64,000 nt of DNA from Paractinoplanes polyasparticus. Lineage in GTDB: Bacteria > Actinomycetota > Actinomycetes > Mycobacteriales > Micromonosporaceae. Position numbers and translations under genes: made by a program. Shown piece after piece: positions 15,330 to 25,049 of the stretch (its first letter is position 1; each line of letters opens with the position of its first letter). The notes under the pieces were generated by a model. It saw only the letters and a program-made list of their open reading frames with translations. It did not search any database and was not told where the DNA came from. The stretch lies in NCBI RefSeq assembly GCF_019710575.1, contig NZ_JAHWFK010000001.1, positions 496,001 through 560,000 on the forward strand, read 5' to 3'.

Positions 15330-16571
15330 TCAGCCGACGGTTATCGTGCCGCTCGGGGAGCGCACACATTGGACGGAACGCGAGGCCGTGACCGCGGCTC
15401 CGGCCAGGCACTGGCCGAGAACGCCGTGACCGGCCGCGTTGGGGTGCCACGACTCCTGGCAGGTCTGGAAGTACGTGACGCAGGAGTTGGCGATCCGCTG
15501 GATGGCGATCTTGTCGTAGCCGGAGAGGTCGGTCAGGAACGTTCCCGTGGGTCCGTCCATGAGCCGGATCGGGGTGGCCAGCGCATTGCCGGGGCTCCCG
15601 GTGCGCTCGCACAACCGGGCGCCGTCGAAGGCGCGTTGCACGTTCAGATAGATCAGGTCGTCGCCGGGGAACTCGGCCCGCAGCGAGCTGTGCACCTCGG
15701 AGACGAGCGTGCCGAGCCCGCCCGAGAACAGGTGCCCGGCGGCGAGGCTGGCGCGGTGGATCGGGCAGCCGGCCCGGTACCGTTCGGCGCCGAGCTCGCG
15801 GAACTTGTCCCGGTCGTCGGCCCGGCCGTCCTGTTCCCACAGGGTGCTCTCGAGGTCGGTCGGCAGCGGGTTCGTGTAGTCCTGGAAGACCACGCGGTGC
15901 GCTCCGTCGGCGTCGATCTGGTCGAGCGTGCGCAGGATTTCCCGTACGGCGGAAAGGGTCTCGCTCCGGGCCGCGCTCAACTGTGCCGCCGTGGCCAGGT
16001 CGCCGGCGGCGCACGGGGCCTGCGGCACCGGCCCGCCGATGTAGGCCCAGAACTCCCACCACCCGGTCCAGGCGTCGGCCACGAAGCGGTTGGCGCACTT
16101 GACCGCGACGTCGCCGAAGGTGAACTGGCTGTTGTTGGAACCCAGCCCGATCAGCACCAGGTCGATGTCATGGGTACGCCCGACCGCGCGCAACTGGTCG
16201 AGCTGCGACGCCACCGTTCGGCCCTTCTCGCGGGCGTTCGACGCGGTGGCGATGTCGTGCGGCTGCCCGCCCGAGCAGGCCAGGTTGAACCTGTCCTGGA
16301 TGCCCGGCAGCGAGGCACGCAGCAGCGAGGCGTTGGCCGAGCGGTGGCAGAAGAAGGCGTTGCTGTTCGCCGCGGACCAGCCCGGGAAGGCCTGGGCCTG
16401 CCCGTTCACGTCGACGACGGGCTGGTAGGCGCCGGCGCCCTCACCGCTGATGAAGCTGTCGCCGAGCGCGACGGCGGCGGTGGGCGGGGCGGCTTGCGCG
16501 GGAACGGCGGTAGCGGTCAGGGCGGTGAGGGCGAGCACAACGGGCACGGCGAGTCGACGCCACACGGACAA
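15330..16571 (-). CDS. Secreted SGNH/GDSL-type hydrolase
   Basis: Exported esterase/lipase-like protein of 413 aa. A Sec signal peptide (about 1-28) ends AVPAQA-AP. Block I is VALGDSFISGEGAG with the catalytic Ser; the Gly and Asn oxyanion blocks are seen in LACSGGQ and GLGSNNS; block V is SWHPNAAGHG with Asp replaced by Trp before the His (family variants exist). Numerous Cys residues fit an extracellular disulphide-bonded protein. It is monocistronic, with its promoter between 16571 and the end of the tct operon. Confidence 0.88.
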   Translation of the reverse strand: MSVWRRLAVPVVLALTALTATAVPAQAAPPTAAVALGDSFISGEGAGAYQPVVDVNGQAQAFPGWSAANSNAFFCHRSANASLLRASLPGIQDRFNLACSGGQPHDIATASNAREKGRTVASQLDQLRAVGRTHDIDLVLIGLGSNNSQFTFGDVAVKCANRFVADAWTGWWEFWAYIGGPVPQAPCAAGDLATAAQLSAARSETLSAVREILRTLDQIDADGAHRVVFQDYTNPLPTDLESTLWEQDGRADDRDKFRELGAERYRAGCPIHRASLAAGHLFSGGLGTLVSEVHSSLRAEFPGDDLIYLNVQRAFDGARLCERTGSPGNALATPIRLMDGPTGTFLTDLSGYDKIAIQRIANSCVTYFQTCQESWHPNAAGHGVLGQCLAGAAVTASRSVQCVRSPSGTITVG

Positions 16572-16641
16572 GGCGGCCTCCAGAACCGGAAGAACCGAAT
16601 AATCTTCGGAACTCCGATCCGATCATCTGGTTCGGAGGTCG

Positions 16642-18150
16642 TCAATGTGTCGAGGATGTTTCGTCAAGGGTTTGTGAAACCCGTCGGCGGCGCCGGGCCA
16701 GCACCACGGGCGCCACCAGGGCCAGCACGACGACGATCCACAGCGCCACGGTCAGCGGCGACGAGACCAGCGTCGTCCAGTCCCCTTCGGAGAGTGCCAG
16801 CGCCCGGCGCAACTGCTGCTCGGCCAGCGGGGCCAGGATGAGCCCGACCACGGCCGGCGCGACCGGTACGCCGGCCTCGCGCATCAGCAGGCCGACCAGC
16901 CCGAGCACGGTCAGCACGATCAGGTCGGCGATCGTGCCGCCGGCCGCGAAGGCGCCCAGGCAGGCGAAGACCAGAACGCCGGCATAGATGCCGTACGCCG
17001 GGATGCCCAGCAGCCGCACCCAGACCCGGGCCAGCGGCAGGTTCAGCACCAGCAGCAGCACGTTGCCGATGTAGAGGCTGGCGATCAGGGCCCACACCAG
17101 ATCCCCGGACTCGCTGAAGAGCTGAGGGCCGGGCTGCAAGCCGTACGACTGGAAGGCGGTCAGGATGACGGCCGCGGTGGCCGAGGTGGGCAGGCCGATG
17201 GTCAGCAGCGGCACGAGCACACCGGCCGCCGCCGCGTTGTTGGCCGCCTCGGGCCCGGCCACACCCTCGATGGCGCCGTGGCCGAACTCCTGGGGCCGCT
17301 TCGAGAGCCGTTTCTCGACGCTGTAGCTGAGGAACGTGGGCACGTCGGCGCCGCCCGCGGGCAGGCTGCCGATCGGGAAACCGAGGGCGGTGCCCCGCAG
17401 CCAGGCCGGCCACGAGCGGCGGAAGTCCTGGCGGGAGAGCATCGGCTGGCCCCGCAGGGGTTCGACCCGGCTGCCCCCGGTGCCGGCGATCAGATGCGCG
17501 AACGTCTCGCCCAGCGCGAACAGCGCCACCACGACGATCACCACGTCGATCCCGTCGAACAGCGAGGGCAGACCGAACGCGAGACGGGCCTGACCGGTCT
17601 GGGTGTCGATGCCGACCAGGCCGATGGTGGCCCCGATGACCAGGCCGGCCGCGCCCTTGAGCAGGCTCGGGCCGAGCAGGGCGCTGACCGTCACGAAGGC
17701 GACCGCCATCAGGGCGACGTACTCGGGCGGCCCGAAGTTGACCGCGATGTCGGCGACGAGAGGCGCCGCGACGGACAGGGCGATCGTGCCGATGGTGCCG
17801 GCCACGAAGCTGCCGAGCGCGGCCGTGGCCAGCGCGGCCGCACCCCGCCCGGCGCGGGCCATCTTGTTGCCCTCGAGCGCGGTGGCCACCGAGGCGCTCT
17901 CGCCCGGCGTGTTCAGCAGGATCGAGGTGGTCGAGCCGCCGTACATCCCGCCGTAGTAGATGCCGGCGAACATGATGAGCGCGGCCGCCGGTTCGAGGCG
18001 GAACGTGACGGGCAGCAGCAGCGCCACGGTCAGCGCGGGGCCGATGCCCGGCAGCACGCCGACCGCGGTGCCGATCGTGACCCCGACGAACGCCCACAGC
18101 AGGTTGCCCGGGGTGAGCGCGTCGGCGAAGCCGTTGAGCAGGTCACCCAT
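16642..18150 (-). CDS. tctA: Tripartite tricarboxylate transporter, large membrane subunit TctA
   Basis: Large permease subunit of a TTT-family secondary transporter, 502 aa with about 11-12 hydrophobic segments. Family hallmarks are [20 protein letters not shown] near residue 35, [20 protein letters not shown] near residue 65, and GLPTSATAA in the second half. It sits one base after tctB, so the three tct genes form one operon (tctC-tctB-tctA). The complex uses an ion gradient and a substrate-binding protein to import a carboxylate. Confidence 0.94.
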   Translation of the reverse strand: MGDLLNGFADALTPGNLLWAFVGVTIGTAVGVLPGIGPALTVALLLPVTFRLEPAAALIMFAGIYYGGMYGGSTTSILLNTPGESASVATALEGNKMARAGRGAAALATAALGSFVAGTIGTIALSVAAPLVADIAVNFGPPEYVALMAVAFVTVSALLGPSLLKGAAGLVIGATIGLVGIDTQTGQARLAFGLPSLFDGIDVVIVVVALFALGETFAHLIAGTGGSRVEPLRGQPMLSRQDFRRSWPAWLRGTALGFPIGSLPAGGADVPTFLSYSVEKRLSKRPQEFGHGAIEGVAGPEAANNAAAAGVLVPLLTIGLPTSATAAVILTAFQSYGLQPGPQLFSESGDLVWALIASLYIGNVLLLVLNLPLARVWVRLLGIPAYGIYAGVLVFACLGAFAAGGTIADLIVLTVLGLVGLLMREAGVPVAPAVVGLILAPLAEQQLRRALALSEGDWTTLVSSPLTVALWIVVVLALVAPVVLARRRRRVSQTLDETSSTH

Positions 18151-18151
18151 G

Positions 18152-18649
18152 TCAGAACCCCCACGGCCCGGTGGGCAGCGACAGCCCGATCAGCACGTCG
18201 AAGACCAGGAACACCACCACGGCCAGGGTCCAGCCGTAGGCGGCCACGCGGGCCGGGTGCGGCGCCCCCAGCAGCAGGGCGGCCGCGGTGAACAGGCCGG
18301 CGCTGCTCACCACGTACCCCATGATCGGCAGCAGCAGGGCGAACGCGACCAGGACCACCACCAGGGCCGCCAGGCGCCAGAGGCGCCGTCCGGGGCTTCC
18401 GGGCGTACGCAGGAACCGGCGCGACTGGAACGCCAGAGCGCCCCCGAGCAGTCCGAGCAGGATGCCGAGCAGCGTGGGCGCGGCCGCCGGGCCGAGGGCG
18501 TCGTCGGAATCGCGCAGGCGGGCGGCGTCGATCAGCACGACGACCGCGGCCACGACCATCAGCACGCCGAGCGCGCCCGCTGCCCGGGCCTCGCGGTGCG
18601 CGACCTCGGGAGTCTCCGGGAGCGGGCGCCCCTCCTCGATGTCGGTCAT
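18152..18649 (-). CDS. tctB: Tripartite tricarboxylate transporter, small membrane subunit TctB
   Basis: Small membrane subunit of 165 aa with four hydrophobic segments. The acidic N-terminus ([11 protein letters not shown]) is followed by [20 protein letters not shown]. The ATG at 18649 overlaps the tctC stop (ATGA), and its stop is one base before the tctA start. TctB sequences are poorly conserved; assignment rests on topology, size and its place between tctC and tctA. Confidence 0.9.
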   Translation of the reverse strand: MTDIEEGRPLPETPEVAHREARAAGALGVLMVVAAVVVLIDAARLRDSDDALGPAAAPTLLGILLGLLGGALAFQSRRFLRTPGSPGRRLWRLAALVVVLVAFALLLPIMGYVVSSAGLFTAAALLLGAPHPARVAAYGWTLAVVVFLVFDVLIGLSLPTGPWGF

Positions 18650-19641
18650 GCCAGGCCCATCTTGACCAGCACGTCCGTGACCGTGCGGCGCTCGCCCGCG
18701 ATGTACTGCTCGAACTGGTCGCCGGTCAGGGTGGCGTCGAGCCAGCCGCGCCGCTCCAGGGTCTCCCGCCACGCGTCGGTGCGGGTCATCCGCAGGAGAA
18801 GGTCTTCCAGCTGCCGCTCGTCAGCGGCGCTGATGCCGGGCGGCGCGACCACGCCGCGCCAGTTCGCCAGCTCCACATCGACCCCCTGCTCCTTCAGGGT
18901 GGGCACATCGGGCAGGGTGGGCAGGCGCTGCGGGCTGGAGACGGCGATCGGGCGGATCGTGCCCGCCCTGATCTGCCCGACCAGCTCGGAGACCCCGGAG
19001 ACGCCGGCCGTCGCCCGCCCCGAGAGCAGCGTGGACAGCGCCTCGCCGCCGCCCGAGTGAGCCACGTAGTTGACCTCGGCCGGATCCGCGCCGACGGCGT
19101 CGGCCACCAGCCCGGCCAGGATCTGCTCGATGCCGCCGGCCGACCCGCCGGCCCAGCTCACCTTGCCGACGTCGTCCTTCATGGCCGACACCAGGTCGGT
19201 CACGTTCTTCACGGGCGAGTCGGCGGGCACGACGATCACCTCGTAGTCGGTGAGCAGCCGGGCCAGCGGCGTCGTCCGGTCGAGCGCCACCGGCGAGTCG
19301 TTGCTCTCGATCGCGCCCACCATGACCAGCCCCATGACCATGAGCTGGGTCGGGTCCCCCTCGTAGCGGACGAACTGGCTGAGACCGATCGTCCCGCCCG
19401 CCCCCGCCACGTTGTAGACCTCGGTGCGACCGGCCTGCTCCCGCAGGGCCGTCTGCATCTCACGCGCCGTCTGATCCCATCCCCCGCCCGGGCCGGCCGG
19501 CGCCATCAGCCGCAACTGCTTCCCGTTGAGAAAACCCGCGTCGTCGTCCCCGCCTCCCACGAGCGCCGCGACCAGCAGCAACGTTGCCACCGCCGCGGCC
19601 ACGAAGGGCCCCGCGACGGCGGGTCGCCAGGAGTACCGCAT
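18646..19641 (-). CDS. tctC: Tripartite tricarboxylate transporter, substrate-binding protein TctC
   Basis: Extracytoplasmic solute receptor of 331 aa, first gene of the tct operon. An N-terminal hydrophobic segment (about 9-30) serves as signal or anchor. The TctC fold is clear: LRLMAPAGPGGGWDQTAR, NVAGAGGTIG, then PTLKEQGVDVELANWRGVVAPPG. Ligands in this family are di- or tricarboxylates or related acids; which one cannot be told. The 100 bp upstream should hold the promoter. No tctDE-type two-component system is next to it. Confidence 0.92.
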   Translation of the reverse strand: MRYSWRPAVAGPFVAAAVATLLLVAALVGGGDDDAGFLNGKQLRLMAPAGPGGGWDQTAREMQTALREQAGRTEVYNVAGAGGTIGLSQFVRYEGDPTQLMVMGLVMVGAIESNDSPVALDRTTPLARLLTDYEVIVVPADSPVKNVTDLVSAMKDDVGKVSWAGGSAGGIEQILAGLVADAVGADPAEVNYVAHSGGGEALSTLLSGRATAGVSGVSELVGQIRAGTIRPIAVSSPQRLPTLPDVPTLKEQGVDVELANWRGVVAPPGISAADERQLEDLLLRMTRTDAWRETLERRGWLDATLTGDQFEQYIAGERRTVTDVLVKMGLA

Positions 19642-19801
19642 CGGTCCTCACCGCGCTTTCGTGACGTTCCGCCCGACACTCCTCATAGATTCAGCTACCT
19701 GGATCTTTTAGTCAATCGCCCCGCACCCGGCTACCCGCTCACGAGCCGGAATGCTGAGGGGTGGTTTGGGTCCGTGCGGTGCGGCGCGGGAGGATCAGGA
19801 C

Positions 19802-22800
19802 GTGGGCGGGGACGGGGATGCGGCGACGCGGCTGCGGGTGCGGCTGCTGGGCGCCTTTCAGGTGAGCTGCGGCGAGGCCGTGGTTGCCGTTCCCGGCGCC
19901 CGGGTCCGGGGGCTGCTGGTGCGGCTGGCCCTGGGCGGCGGGCGGCCGGTCGACGCGGGGACGCTGGTCGACGCGGTCTGGGCCGACGGGCGGCCGGCGG
20001 AACCGGGCAACGCGCTGCAGGCCCTGGTGTCGCGGCTGCGGAAAATCCTGGGCCGGCCCGGTGCGGTGGTGCCGGTCGAGGGTGGCTACCGGCTCGATGT
20101 GACCGGGAACGATGTCGACGCGCTGCGCTTCGAACGGCTGGCCGCGGGCGGACGCGAGAAGCTGCGGACCGAGGATCCACGGGCCGCCGCCGGCCTGCTG
20201 GCCGAGGCGGTGGCCCTGTGGGTGGGTCCGGTCGCCGCGGAGCCGGCCACCGTCGCCACGGTGGCGCCGGCCACGGCCACCCGGCTGAGGCGGATCTCGG
20301 TCGAGGCGGTGGCCGACCTGGCCGAGGCCGAACTCGTGCTGGGGCGGGCCGGCGACGCGGCCGCCCGGCTCACGGCGTTGCTGGCCGAGGAACCGCTCGA
20401 CGAACGGGCTGCGGCCCTGCTCATGGACGCTCTCGCGGCCCAAGGCCGGCAGGCCGAGGCGCTGGGTGTCTACGAAGCGATGCGCGAGATCCTCGCCGAC
20501 CGGCTGGGCGCCGACCCGGGAACCGCCCTGCACGAGCGCCATCTGCGCCTCCTACGCTCTCCCGCCGGAACCGCGACCGCGCACCCGCGGCCGGCGCCCG
20601 GCGTTGCCCCGCCCTCCGGCGCGGAGACCCCCGGGTCGGCCGACCGGATCGAGGCGCTGCCGCCCAGCAACCTGCCGGCGCCCCTCACCAGCTTTGTCGG
20701 GCGGGACGACGATCTGGCGCGGATCGACACGCTGCTGGCGGCCGGGCGACTGGTGACGATCGTCGGGCCGGGCGGGGCCGGTAAGACGCGGCTCTCGATC
20801 GAGGCCGCGCGACGGCGGCGGCACGAGTACCGGGACGGCACCTGGCTGATCGACCTGGCCGCGGTCACCGAGCCCGCCAAGGTCGGCGCGGCCCTGCTGA
20901 CCGCGGTCGGGCTGCGCGGGTCGGCGCTCTTCGAGCCGTCGGCCCGGATGCAAACATCCGGGGCGGAGCTGGACGTCCTGGTCGAGCAGCTCAGCGGACG
21001 GGAGAGCCTGCTCGTCGCCGACAACTGCGAGCATCTCATCGAGGCCGTCGCGCATCTGTTCGCCGCCCTGCTGCCACGGTGCCCGGGCCTCAAGGTGCTG
21101 GCCACCAGCCGCGAGCCCCTGGCGGTCGACGGCGAGGCGCTGGTGCCGCTCGGGCCGCTGGCCCTGCCCGCGCCCGGCGACAGTGTCGACGATGTCCGGC
21201 GTACGGCGTCGGTCCGGCTCTTCGTCGAACGGGCCTCAGCCGTGCGCCCCGGCTTCGACGTCGACGAGACCACCGGGAACGACATCGTGCGGGTCGTACG
21301 GGGGCTCGACGGCATGCCGCTGGCTCTCGAGCTGGCCGCCGCTCGGCTGCGCACACTGTCGCTGGCCGAGCTCACGACCGGCCTGTCGGACCGGTTCCGC
21401 CTGCTCACGACGGGCAGCCGCACCGCCAGCCCCCGTCACCGCACGCTGCGCGCGGTCATCGCCTGGAGCTGGGATCTGCTCGGCGACCACGAACGTACGG
21501 TGGCCGAGCGGATCGCCGTGCTGCCGGGCGGCGTCACCGCGGCCACGGCGGCCGCGGTCTGTGCCGGCACGACCGTCTCCCCGGCCGACATCCCGGAGCT
21601 GCTCGGCGCCCTCGTCGACCGCTCGTTGCTCCAGCTCGCACCGGAGCCGGGCCGCTACCGCATGCTCGAGACCCTGCGCGAGTACGGCATGGAGCGCCTG
21701 GCCGACCGGGCCGAGCTGACCGCCGTACGGGGCCTGGCCGCCCGCCATCTGGCCCGGCTCGTCGCCCGCCTCGAGCCCCAGCTGCGCGACCGTCGTCAGC
21801 TGGGCGCGCTGCGCGAGCTCAACGCCGAGTACGACAACGCCCTCGCCGCCCTGCGCCACCTGTGCGACATCGGCGACGGCGCCGGCGCGGTCGCCCTCGC
21901 GATGGACCTGGCCTGGTACTGGCAGATGTTCGGCCGGCACACCGACGCGACGTTCTGGCTGGCCGAGGCGCTCGAGGCGCCGGCGGCGGGGCACTCGCTG
22001 CGGCGGGACTGCGCCGAGGCCATGCTGCTGCTCAACCGGGTCGGCGCCCGCTCGACGATGACGACCGAGGCCGTCGAGCGGAGCGAGGCGGAGCTGCGGG
22101 CGCTGACCGACCGTCTGCTCGCCTACCCGGCGCTGCCCGGCCTGGCCGGCGCCCTGACCGCCCTGTCGCTTTTCTTCCTGCGGGAGGACGAGGGGTCGCT
22201 GTCGGTCATCAACCGCCTGATCAAGGGCCGGGACGTCTGGCTGGCCGGCCTGGCCCACCTGTTCCGGGCCCAGTTCGCCGAGAACGAGGGCGACATCGAG
22301 ACGATGGACGTCCACGTGACCGCCGCGCTGGAGTGCTTCGCCGGTGTCGGCGACCGCTGGGGCCAGGCGACCGCGCTGCCCATGCGGGCCCTGCTGCGCC
22401 AGTACGGCGCCGATCTGGACGGTGCGCTGACCGACCTCAGCCGGGCCCGCTCGCTGGCCCGCGAGTTCGGGTCGCTCAGCCTCAACGACGAGCTCTTCAT
22501 CGATCTGCGCTGGATCGATCTGCACATGCGCCAGGGCAACGAGCAGCAGGCCGTCGCCATGCTGGTCGCCCTGCGGGAACGGGCCCTGCACGGCGCCGCC
22601 CCGGAGATGCTGGTGCTGCTCAACGCGCTGGAGGCCGGGATGTGGATCCGCCTCGGCGATCTGGGCCGGGCGCGCGAGCTCATCGACCTGGCCGAGGCCC
22701 AGATGGCGGCCGACCCGCTGTTCGCCGGCGATCACGGCCGGGCCATCGCCGGCACCGTGCGGGCATCGCTCAACGTGGAGGTGGGCGATCTGGCCGGCGC

Positions 22801-23146
22801 CCAGCGGGCGCTCACCGGCGCCTACACCGCAGCCGTGGAGAGCCGCGACAAACCGGTCCTGGCCTTCGTGGCGGTGGCCGCGGCCGGTCTCGCCGAACGC
22901 CAGGGCCACCCGGGCGAGGCGGCCCGCCTGCTCGGCGCGGCCGCCCGTCTGCGCGGCAGCCACGATCGCAGCGACCCGAACATCCGCGAGGTGACCACCC
23001 GGACCCGGACCGCTCTGGGCGAAAAGGGCTTCACCGCGGCGTACGGGGAAGGTTTCGACCTGGACGGCAGGAGTGCTTCCGTCCAGGTCGATCCGGCCCG
23101 TCTGCGCCGCGGCGAACTGCCCCCCGTTCAGGCCCGCCGCGCGTAG
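19802..23146 (+). CDS. AfsR/SARP-family regulator with BTAD, NB-ARC and TPR domains
   Basis: Large transcriptional regulator of 1114 aa. An OmpR-type winged helix (about 8-90; RVRLLGAFQVSCGEA) is followed by a BTAD helical domain (about 95-250), an NB-ARC ATPase with P-loop VGPGGAGKTR near residue 322 and LVADNCEHLI as Walker B, and C-terminal TPR-like helices to the end. The GTG at 19802 is preferred because GGGAGGA sits at the right distance. Such proteins activate secondary metabolism or stress genes. The only close partner is the convergent DrrAB-type exporter, overlapped by 19 bp. Confidence 0.9.
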   Translation: MGGDGDAATRLRVRLLGAFQVSCGEAVVAVPGARVRGLLVRLALGGGRPVDAGTLVDAVWADGRPAEPGNALQALVSRLRKILGRPGAVVPVEGGYRLDVTGNDVDALRFERLAAGGREKLRTEDPRAAAGLLAEAVALWVGPVAAEPATVATVAPATATRLRRISVEAVADLAEAELVLGRAGDAAARLTALLAEEPLDERAAALLMDALAAQGRQAEALGVYEAMREILADRLGADPGTALHERHLRLLRSPAGTATAHPRPAPGVAPPSGAETPGSADRIEALPPSNLPAPLTSFVGRDDDLARIDTLLAAGRLVTIVGPGGAGKTRLSIEAARRRRHEYRDGTWLIDLAAVTEPAKVGAALLTAVGLRGSALFEPSARMQTSGAELDVLVEQLSGRESLLVADNCEHLIEAVAHLFAALLPRCPGLKVLATSREPLAVDGEALVPLGPLALPAPGDSVDDVRRTASVRLFVERASAVRPGFDVDETTGNDIVRVVRGLDGMPLALELAAARLRTLSLAELTTGLSDRFRLLTTGSRTASPRHRTLRAVIAWSWDLLGDHERTVAERIAVLPGGVTAATAAAVCAGTTVSPADIPELLGALVDRSLLQLAPEPGRYRMLETLREYGMERLADRAELTAVRGLAARHLARLVARLEPQLRDRRQLGALRELNAEYDNALAALRHLCDIGDGAGAVALAMDLAWYWQMFGRHTDATFWLAEALEAPAAGHSLRRDCAEAMLLLNRVGARSTMTTEAVERSEAELRALTDRLLAYPALPGLAGALTALSLFFLREDEGSLSVINRLIKGRDVWLAGLAHLFRAQFAENEGDIETMDVHVTAALECFAGVGDRWGQATALPMRALLRQYGADLDGALTDLSRARSLAREFGSLSLNDELFIDLRWIDLHMRQGNEQQAVAMLVALRERALHGAAPEMLVLLNALEAGMWIRLGDLGRARELIDLAEAQMAADPLFAGDHGRAIAGTVRASLNVEVGDLAGAQRALTGAYTAAVESRDKPVLAFVAVAAAGLAERQGHPGEAARLLGAAARLRGSHDRSDPNIREVTTRTRTALGEKGFTAAYGEGFDLDGRSASVQVDPARLRRGELPPVQARRA

Positions 23147-23958
23147 GCGCGCAGGGCCAGCGGGACGAAGACGACCAGCAGACCGGCCATCCAGGCCAGG
23201 GTGATCGTCAGGCTGTGTGCCACCGGGCCGCCGACCAGCAGTCCGCGGATCGTCGACACCAGCGGGGTGATCGGGTTGACGTGGACAAAGGCCTGCAGCC
23301 AGCCCGGCAGCGTGTCGGTCTGCACGAACACGTTGCTGCCGAACGAGAGCGGGAAGATCAGCAGGAACATGACGCCCTGCACGGCGCCCGGGGTGCGGAC
23401 CAGCATGCCGACCCAGACCGAGATCCAGCAGAAACACAGGCCGAAGCCGATGCTGAGCGCGACCGCAGCCACCGCCGGCACGAAGCCGGTCTCGACCCGG
23501 AAGCCCATCAACGTCCCGAAGCCCAGCATGAACACGCAGACCGTCAGATAGCGAACGACGTCCGCCGAGACGGCGCCGATCAGCGGAGCCGAGCGGGCGA
23601 CCGGCAGCGAGCGGAACCGGTCGAAGACGCCCTTCTCGATGTCGGCGTTCAGGTTCTGGCCCAGCGCGATGCCGCCCAGCGCCAGCGACTGCGCCAGCAG
23701 GCCGGGCAGCAGGAACTGGAGGTACGCGCCCCGGTCGCCGGCGCCGATGGCCCCGCCGAACAGGTAGGTGAACAGCAGCAGGAAGATCACCGGCTGGACG
23801 GTGACGTCGATCAGGGCCTCGGGCGTGCGAACGGTCTTGATCAGACTTCGCCGGGCCAGCGCCAGACTGTGACGCATCAATGCCGCCGGCGCGCCGCCGC
23901 GTGGACGGTCGATGTCGCCGGTGAAGCCGCCGCGGGTGGGAACGTCGAGGGTGGTCAT
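23128..23958 (-). CDS. ABC-2 type permease, DrrB family
   Basis: Export permease of 276 aa with six hydrophobic segments. It has the ABC-2 pattern of the daunorubicin-resistance DrrB group: VFDRFRSLPVARSAPLIG between segments 2 and 3 and FPLSFGSNVFVQTDTLP before the last segments. The ATG at 23958 overlaps the ATPase stop (ATGA). Together they form a two-gene exporter, probably for a lipophilic drug or endogenous metabolite. Confidence 0.9.
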   Translation of the reverse strand: MTTLDVPTRGGFTGDIDRPRGGAPAALMRHSLALARRSLIKTVRTPEALIDVTVQPVIFLLLFTYLFGGAIGAGDRGAYLQFLLPGLLAQSLALGGIALGQNLNADIEKGVFDRFRSLPVARSAPLIGAVSADVVRYLTVCVFMLGFGTLMGFRVETGFVPAVAAVALSIGFGLCFCWISVWVGMLVRTPGAVQGVMFLLIFPLSFGSNVFVQTDTLPGWLQAFVHVNPITPLVSTIRGLLVGGPVAHSLTITLAWMAGLLVVFVPLALRAYARRA

Positions 23959-24938
23959 ACGAGCTCGTACTCCTTCTTGGGCGCGGGGGTTCCCTCGGTG
24001 AGGGCGTGGAACACCTCGTCGAGGCTGGGCAGGTGCAGGCCGAAGTCGACGACCTCGACGCCGGCCCGGCGCAGCGCCGGAACGGCCTCGTCGAGCGCCA
24101 GGTCGCCGGCCACGGGCACGCTGACCGCGCCGGGGCGGGCGCCCGCGGCCGTCTCGGCGGACGCGCTCGTGCCGGGCGCGGCAACGGCGTCGAGCACCCG
24201 CAACGTGTCGGGCACCTTGGCCGGGTCGGCCGGGCGGACGCTCAGGGTGAGGCCGCCGACGCGCCGCTTGAGCCCGTCCGGGGTGTCGTGGGCGATCACC
24301 TTGCCGTGGTTGATCACCACGATCTCGTCGGCCAGGGCGTCCGCCTCTTCGAGGTACTGCGTGGTGAGGAGCACGCTGGAGCCCTGGGTGACCTGGGTGC
24401 GCACCACGCCCCACATGTCCTCGCGCTTGGCCGGGTCGAGGCCGGTCGTCGGCTCGTCCAGGAAGATCACCTCGGGGTGGCCGACGAGGCTGGCGGCCAG
24501 GTCGAGGCGGCGCCGCATGCCCCCGGAGTAGGTCTTGGCCATCCGGTTGGCCGCCTCGGCGAGGTCGAACCACTCGAGCAGCTCGGCCGCCCGCTTCTTG
24601 GCGTCGCTGGTCCGCAGGTCGAGCAGCTGACCGATCAGCACCAGGTTCTGGGTGCCGGTCAGGTCCTCGTCGACGCTGGCGTACTGGCCGGTGAGGCCGA
24701 TGCGGCGGCGCACCCGGGCCGGCTGCTTGAGCACGTCGATGCCGGCCACCTCGGCGTAGCCCTCATCGGGGCGCAGCAGGGTGGCCAGGACGCGCACGGC
24801 CGTGGTCTTGCCGGCTCCGTTCGGCCCGAGCACGCCGAGCACGGTGCCGCGGCGCATCGCGAGGTCCACCCCGTCGAGTGCCTGTGTCTTGCCGAAGCGC
24901 TTGCGGAGTCCCTCCGCGCGCACTACGAGGTCACTCAT
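23955..24938 (-). CDS. ABC transporter ATP-binding protein, DrrA family
   Basis: ATPase of 327 aa. Walker A LGPNGAGKTTAVRV, signature TYSGGMRRRLDLAASL, Walker B VIFLDEPTTGLD; a C-terminal extension of about 100 residues (DALAVPALRR-like, then GLHLPSLDEVFHALTE) is typical for DrrA. The ATG at 24938 follows GGGAGGAAA. It begins the operon, upstream of the permease. An inverted repeat (25028-25049) about 90 bp before the start may be an operator. Confidence 0.93.
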   Translation of the reverse strand: MSDLVVRAEGLRKRFGKTQALDGVDLAMRRGTVLGVLGPNGAGKTTAVRVLATLLRPDEGYAEVAGIDVLKQPARVRRRIGLTGQYASVDEDLTGTQNLVLIGQLLDLRTSDAKKRAAELLEWFDLAEAANRMAKTYSGGMRRRLDLAASLVGHPEVIFLDEPTTGLDPAKREDMWGVVRTQVTQGSSVLLTTQYLEEADALADEIVVINHGKVIAHDTPDGLKRRVGGLTLSVRPADPAKVPDTLRVLDAVAAPGTSASAETAAGARPGAVSVPVAGDLALDEAVPALRRAGVEVVDFGLHLPSLDEVFHALTEGTPAPKKEYELV

Positions 24939-25027
24939 GTCACTTTCCTCCCGTCGCGAGCGGCGCCGTGTGGCGCCGGCTCTCGACGAGAAGGTTCGCG
25001 CGGTGCGCTGACATCTTGCGCACATAT

Positions 25028-25049
25028 CGCTGACACAGCCGTGTCAGCG
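25028..25049. promoter_or_regulatory. Inverted repeat CGCTGACAC-N4-GTGTCAGCG
   Basis: A perfect 9-bp inverted repeat with 4-nt loop overlaps the protease stop codon and lies about 90 bp upstream of the drrA-like ATG. A further GCTGACA half-site occurs near 25006. It may be a TetR-type operator for the exporter or a terminator for the protease; the sequence does not decide. Confidence 0.45.

Noticed and set aside
21079..24531. 1150-codon plus-strand frame spanning the regulator end and the ABC genes
   Set aside because: It crosses the AfsR-like gene in another frame and the ABC genes in antisense; no domain is recognisable.
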